A stretch of DNA of 64,000 bases. Source: Rutpela maculata (lineage: Eukaryota > Arthropoda > Insecta > Coleoptera > Cerambycidae). Positions 51,501 to 57,500 of the stretch are shown piece after piece. Numbering within the stretch: position 1 is the stretch's first letter; every line of letters begins with the position of its first letter. The position numbers and the translations under genes are program-made. The DNA is taken from positions 100,569,869 through 100,633,868 of the forward strand of contig OW386285.2 in NCBI GenBank assembly GCA_936432065.2. Reading direction: 5' to 3'. The notes under the pieces were generated by a model. It saw nothing but the letters and a program-made list of their open reading frames with translations, had not been told where the DNA came from and ran no database searches.

Positions 51501-54500
51501 TTTGGCAACATCGACGACAAAAAATACTTACTGGCAACTCTTCTAGACCTCAGATTTAAAACCAGTTTTTTTGATAATAATCATGCTAAAATATCCCGTC
51601 AAATTATTCTGCTGGAGGATAAAAAAAATAGTCGTGATGATTCATATTCAAGCAGTGATAGTGAAAGTGGCACTTCTCCTTCCAGTAAACAAAGTAAGAG
51701 AAACCCGGTTAATGTTACTGCTGATATTTAAAACACTTTCTGGGACTGTAATTTCGGAGAAAAGTTCAATGGCCAGGGAGATTGATTATTATTTGGAAGG
51801 AGCACGGATTCATAGAAATAGTGACCCTTACGCATGGTGGTGTACTAACTCCAATCAGTATATACTTTCGTCAAAGTTTGTAAAAATGTATCTTTCAGCT
51901 CCTTGAAGCAGTGTACGTCTTGAAGCAGTGTAAGCAGTCTTTTCAGAAGCTGGCAACGTATACCAAAAGAAACGCAATCGTCTACTACTCCTCTAAACGC
52001 TGAAAAACTCGTCTTTATTCACTATAATTTACCATCGGTAAACTTTAAGTATTAATTTAGTAACTAATCTATAGATATTTCCAGTTTATAGTAATAATTG
52101 TAATGCAGGATGTGAAAAATAATGAAACTGTTTCATTATTTATACCATTTTTTATTTTTTAACTATCCGGTTTTGGCCGGATATCAGGTCACTATCCGGT
52201 ACTCATCCGGATAGTAATGAAGTGGCCGGATAGGCCGGATACCGGATAGTAACCGGATATCCGTTGCATCTCTAATTTATAGCTTAAGGAGACTATGTCT
52301 CCCCCACATTTTCAAGGATGCTGAACACGATGGCGGAGGTTTAAACTCTTTCCGAGTTAACCCCAACCCCAAAACGGCCAAAAATCACCCCCCAAAGGGG
52401 TTAACGCAGATACGCCGTCTCATACCAACAAAACCTTCGTCACCCGCCGTTTTCGAGGATGCTGAACCCGATGGCGATGGTTTAAACTCCTTCCGAGTTA
52501 ACCCCACCCCCCAAACGGCCAAAAACCACCTCCCAAAGGGGTTAACAGGGATACGGCGTCTCATACTGACTAAACCTGCGTCACCCCCCGGTTTCAAGGA
52601 TGCTGAACACGATGGTGATGCTGGATCTTCTCCCCGAAGCAAACTAACCCCTCAAACGGCCAAAAACTACCCTTTGATACCTGGTTGTATAAAGTGCACC
52701 GGATAAGAGAAAATGAATCATATGTTCACAGATCATTGAATACACACCGGATGATGATTCCAGGTTTATTGATTGACTGGTCAATTGAAAAAATAGGCGC
52801 ATACTTCGTGTCTAGTTCTTAGGTGGGAAAATCAGGTATATGGAATCACTGGTACAATTTCATTTATTTTATTGTATTGAATAATGAACCTTTTTATTGA
52901 CGCATACAATTACTTATTTACTATATATACAAGTTGAACTGTCAGGCAAGAAATTTGGAATCATCATCCGGTGTGTATTCAATGATCTGTGAACATAGAT
53001 AGATAGATAGATATAAATATTTTCATTGGTGTTAGAATACATTATTAAATACTTACACAAGTCAGAAATATCGATAAAATAAGGTGTATAATAACAAAAT
53101 TACAGAATACTAGTCAAATCAAATCAAATCATTTATTCATCAATAAAGTTACACTATATATATACAAATATAAAGTTAACTTATTTGACTAGTCAATACA
53201 ATGTGAAGTAATGTGAATAATACATAAAATTATTGTGTGAAATAAAACAATTTTGTACTGGTGGACAATAAAAACAGTTGATTTGGTAAAACATAGTATA
53301 AATACAAAAACAGAAACAGTAAAACTTATGAATATATAGAGTTAAAATATAGTTAAAAAAAAAAAAATACAGTGTCTAGGCAGTTTTTAAATTAAGTCAT
53401 AGTGGTCATTCTCAAGAAATTCATTTAATGTGTAAAAAGCTTTGGATTTTAAGTAGGCTTTGATTTTGTTTTTAAACTGCGAGAGGTTTAGGCTCTTTAC
53501 AGAATTCGGCAGTTTGTTATAAAATTTAGCTGCATGTAACCTGATCCGTTCCTGCTTCTTGTCAGTCGGAGAAAATTTAAATGAATTTTGTCACAATTTC
53601 TTCTATTGTGGTTGGCTGTGCATTACGTATTGATGTTCATGTTGTTTGAGGTAGAGTAAGCACTCAAGAATATAAACACAGGGCAGTGTTAGTATATTAA
53701 GTTTAATAAATTGATCTTTGCAATCATCTCTATATTTTAGCTGGGAGAGTATACGAATGCACCTACGTTGTAGGCCAAATATTCTTGTAGTATGTGCTGA
53801 ATGCCCCCAGTTTAAAATACCATAAGACATGTTAGCATGGAAAGAACCATAGTAGGCCATAAGTATAAAGTTTGGGGATATTGTATTGACTAGGTTACGT
53901 AAAAATAAATTTTTTTTGAAAGTTTTGTTGACAATTTTAAAGTATGTTGCTCCCAAGATAAAATTGGATCAAGGTAAACACCTAAAAATTTTATCACGTT
54001 ACCATTTTGATCATTAGGATCAATGTTTCGAAGGATGAAAGTTAGTGACTGTGTTTTTTCTTCATTTAGCTTTAAAACGTTGGTTATAAACCATTCGTTA
54101 ATATTTTTATCGGTCATCGTGATGCTCTGATGTAGTTCCCCAGGTGTTATGTTAGTATTAAGTGCTGTTGTGTCATCAGCAAACAATATGAAGTTGGTAA
54201 ATCATTACAATTAGCTAGGTCATTGATATAGATGGTAAAAAGTATGGGGCCTAGTACCGATCCCTGTGGAACACCAAGAGTTACTCTTTTTGTTTGAGAA
54301 GTGCACAGGTTATAGTTTACATATTGCTGCCTGTTGTTCAAATAGGATTTTATAAGTGTTACACTGTCGATATCAAAGTTATAACTTATTAGCTTGTCTA
54401 GGAGAATCTCATGCGATACACAGTCAAAAGCCTTTGTAAGGTCATGGAAGCTAGCAGTTGTGTACTTCTTGCTTTCGAAAGTACCTAGAATGATTTGTAC

Positions 54501-57500
54501 GACATTGTTAATTGCCAGTGTTGTGGATTGCTTATTCCTAAATCCTTATTGACAGGAGTGATATAAGTTGTTGAGTTCAAAGTATTCGTTTATTTGGTTT
54601 TTTAGGGCAGCTTCAAAAATTTTTGCCAGTATGGGCACAAGTGAGATGGGTCGATAATTATTCTTCGTTAGAGCCATTCTTGTGAATGGGAATTACTTTG
54701 GACAATTTTAGCACATCAGGAAGAATATTGTTTTTAATACATAAGTTAATTAGGTTTGTCAAGGGGATAAATAATTAAGTTTTTGATGCTTTTAATGAGT
54801 TTTACGTTGATGCCATAAGCATCTTTACTATTACTGTTTCTGAGATTAGATATTATAGTACGTACATATTATTCATTTTCTCTTATCCGGTGCACTTCAT
54901 AAAACCGGGTAACAAATGGGTAGTTTTCGGCCGTTTGAGAGGTAAGTTTGCTTCGGGGAGAAGATCCAGCATCACCATCATGTTCAGCATCCTTGAAACC
55001 GGGGGGTGACGCAGGTTTAGTCAGTATGAGACGCCGTATCCGCGTTAACCCCTTTGGGAGGTGGTTTTTGGCCGTTTGGGGGGTGAGACTCGAAAACGGG
55101 GGGTGATGCAGGTTTATGCGGTATGAGATGGCGTATCCACGTTTCACCCCTTTCGGGGGTGGTTTTTGGACGTTTGGGGGGTGGGGATAACTCGGGATAA
55201 GTTTAAACCACCGCCATCGTGTTCAGCATGAGTATCCTTATTATGAACTATATATGAATATGAAAAATATTTACAGCACGTAATATTACAGCAGATCTGT
55301 ATATTTTAGTCAACACGTTTTTTTAATAAAGGACCAATAGTGAGTTATTCACCACTTTAAATACTAAAAAATAGGAAACAAGGTGACCAAAATGAATCAA
55401 AATCTACTCCAGTTTAGGGATGACAAGCACTTTAGATAATGCAATATTAGAAAAAAAAAAAAAATTATATCAACATTTACACTGATTACTGCCGTTATTT
55501 AGAGACATTAGAACAGCATCTAGTACAGAATATTTACAGAGCAAATTAAAATAAAATGAAAGGTTTCTATTGGTTCTTATCTTCTTAGATATTAAAAACG
55601 TCTAATCACTGTAAGGGGTTGAAAGGGATATTAGTTTATTCTCTATTATATTATTTTATGTAAAGGTACTTCTGGGTAAGCTACAGAACTTCATTTATTG
55701 GAGAAAAGGACACAGTAAATATGCAAATGGGCACTTGCGAAGGAGGATAGTTTGGCCACTTATTGTGTTTTCCAGAATGCACCATGAAGAGACGAACCTT
55801 TTTAAATTCCGAGTTTTCTTAATCACTTTGGTACCTATTTTTTTAATATTAGGTGCTGTGTGGAACGCCATGTTCCACTCCCTGAATAGGGGAAATTTTT
55901 ACCCTTTTGTTATCTCTATTGAATTGATATCTAATAGTTATCATAGAATAAATATAATTTTCTCTTTCAGTATAACCTATTATTCAAAGCAATTTTGGTA
56001 TGTTTTTAGGAGTGAAATAAAATTTTCCCCAGCCTTTTGATACTATGAAGACGTATTTTTATTAATTTTGAGCCTTCAACCATTTACTCTGGGTCTCATG
56101 CGTTCCGCGATGGGGGCCAGAAATCAGCTATTTTTAACATTGTCCTTTCTGGGCACTTGGGCTAGATTCAGATCTTCCATTTAACTGATACTGATAACGT
56201 TTGTACTCTTTTGAATAAAGCATACTATATGGGATATTGCAAATGAAATCATATTTGGATATGCAAGTCTTGTAAGCCTGCATTATGCTTTTGCTTACAA
56301 CCACTCATCATAAAACAGTATCCTGGGGAAACGACCTCGTTTTAGAATTTAAAAGCACTCCTGGAACAAAATCCACTTATAGGATCGACTCGGTGCAATA
56401 AGAACTTTTGATCGGCATGAACTACCAATTAGCCAATAAGCCGATTCCCCCAAAATCCTATTTCCATAAGGGTTGTTCTGGGATTCTTTAAAAATAGCTG
56501 TTGTTGGGGTTGGCGGGCTGAATAGTTCAAATATTGCCACAGCCGTAAATTAGAGAAAATATTTTATTGTAAATTTCATTATAAAAATGTTGGAGGACTT
56601 CAATATTGATGTCACAGACAATTATTTCACTATATGTCAAAAATGCTAAATGTTCACTAATCAAAGGAGAATCAGTATTGTAAACGCGAATTTTACATCT
56701 GACTGTGGCATCGAAGAATTGGAGAAAAAGCAATTACAAATATTTGCTTCTTTCTTATAATTATTTCACATAAGCTAAGTTAAACTGTCATATTTAGCCT
56801 TCACCTACACGTAGTTGTATGTCCACTTACAAGACATCCTGTATAATGGTGCTTCATTTAACATTGACAAGCAAAATTTAAAAAAGTCCAAACTTAAATT
56901 AAAAATTACATACCCCTTCTTCTGTAATCTTAAATCCGTAATTAAAACCATCACCAGTTTCTGGAACCTCCAACATGTCATACCAGATTTGGGCAGGACC
57001 AAACCTCCAATCTGCCGCTTTTGGTCCAGAATCATCTTTCTTTTCAGTTTCTTGCTTATTTTCTTCGTTTGGCGCTTCTACCGGCTTCAAAAATTTTTCC
57101 TATTACAGAGAATGGTTTATAATATTGCCTAATCACTTTGTTCCTTTTTCTTTTAGTAAAAAATATTTTGAAAATATTATTTGAAATTTTCTTTGATCCC
57201 AACGCAAATTCTATGCAACATATTTAACACGTTGACTGCTGCCATGTGTATATATATTGTATATATTGTCAGAGGCGCCGTGTATATAAATATTATACAC
57301 AGTCGACGTTACTTAAGTTTATTGGTCACTGAAGTAAAAAAAAAGATCGGTGCACAAAAGATCAACCGCAAAATTTGGCCCGGCAGTCAACTTGTTAAAA
57401 CGAAAGCCATTTTGAAAATTTACACACCTCATCATCACTTTGAATTCGTTCTGGGTTTGGTTCGGCATAATCAAAAAACCAACCACGATTTCTAGGTTTT

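Larger units (their letters stand above)
50928..56145. mobile_element. Spy-type DNA transposon, copy 3, with nested insertions
   Basis: Ends GGACAATGTTAAAAATAGC with inverted similarity over about 350 bp (50928-51290 and 55818-56145). AAA precedes (50925-50927), TTT follows (56146-56148), no duplication. Contains a hAT element (51375-52274), mirror-image tandem repeats (52305-52720 and 54868-55230), a 275-bp palindromic MITE and a CR1-like copy. TIR sequence differs from copies 1 and 2 after GGACA, so it is a separate family with the same target rule. Confidence 0.7.
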
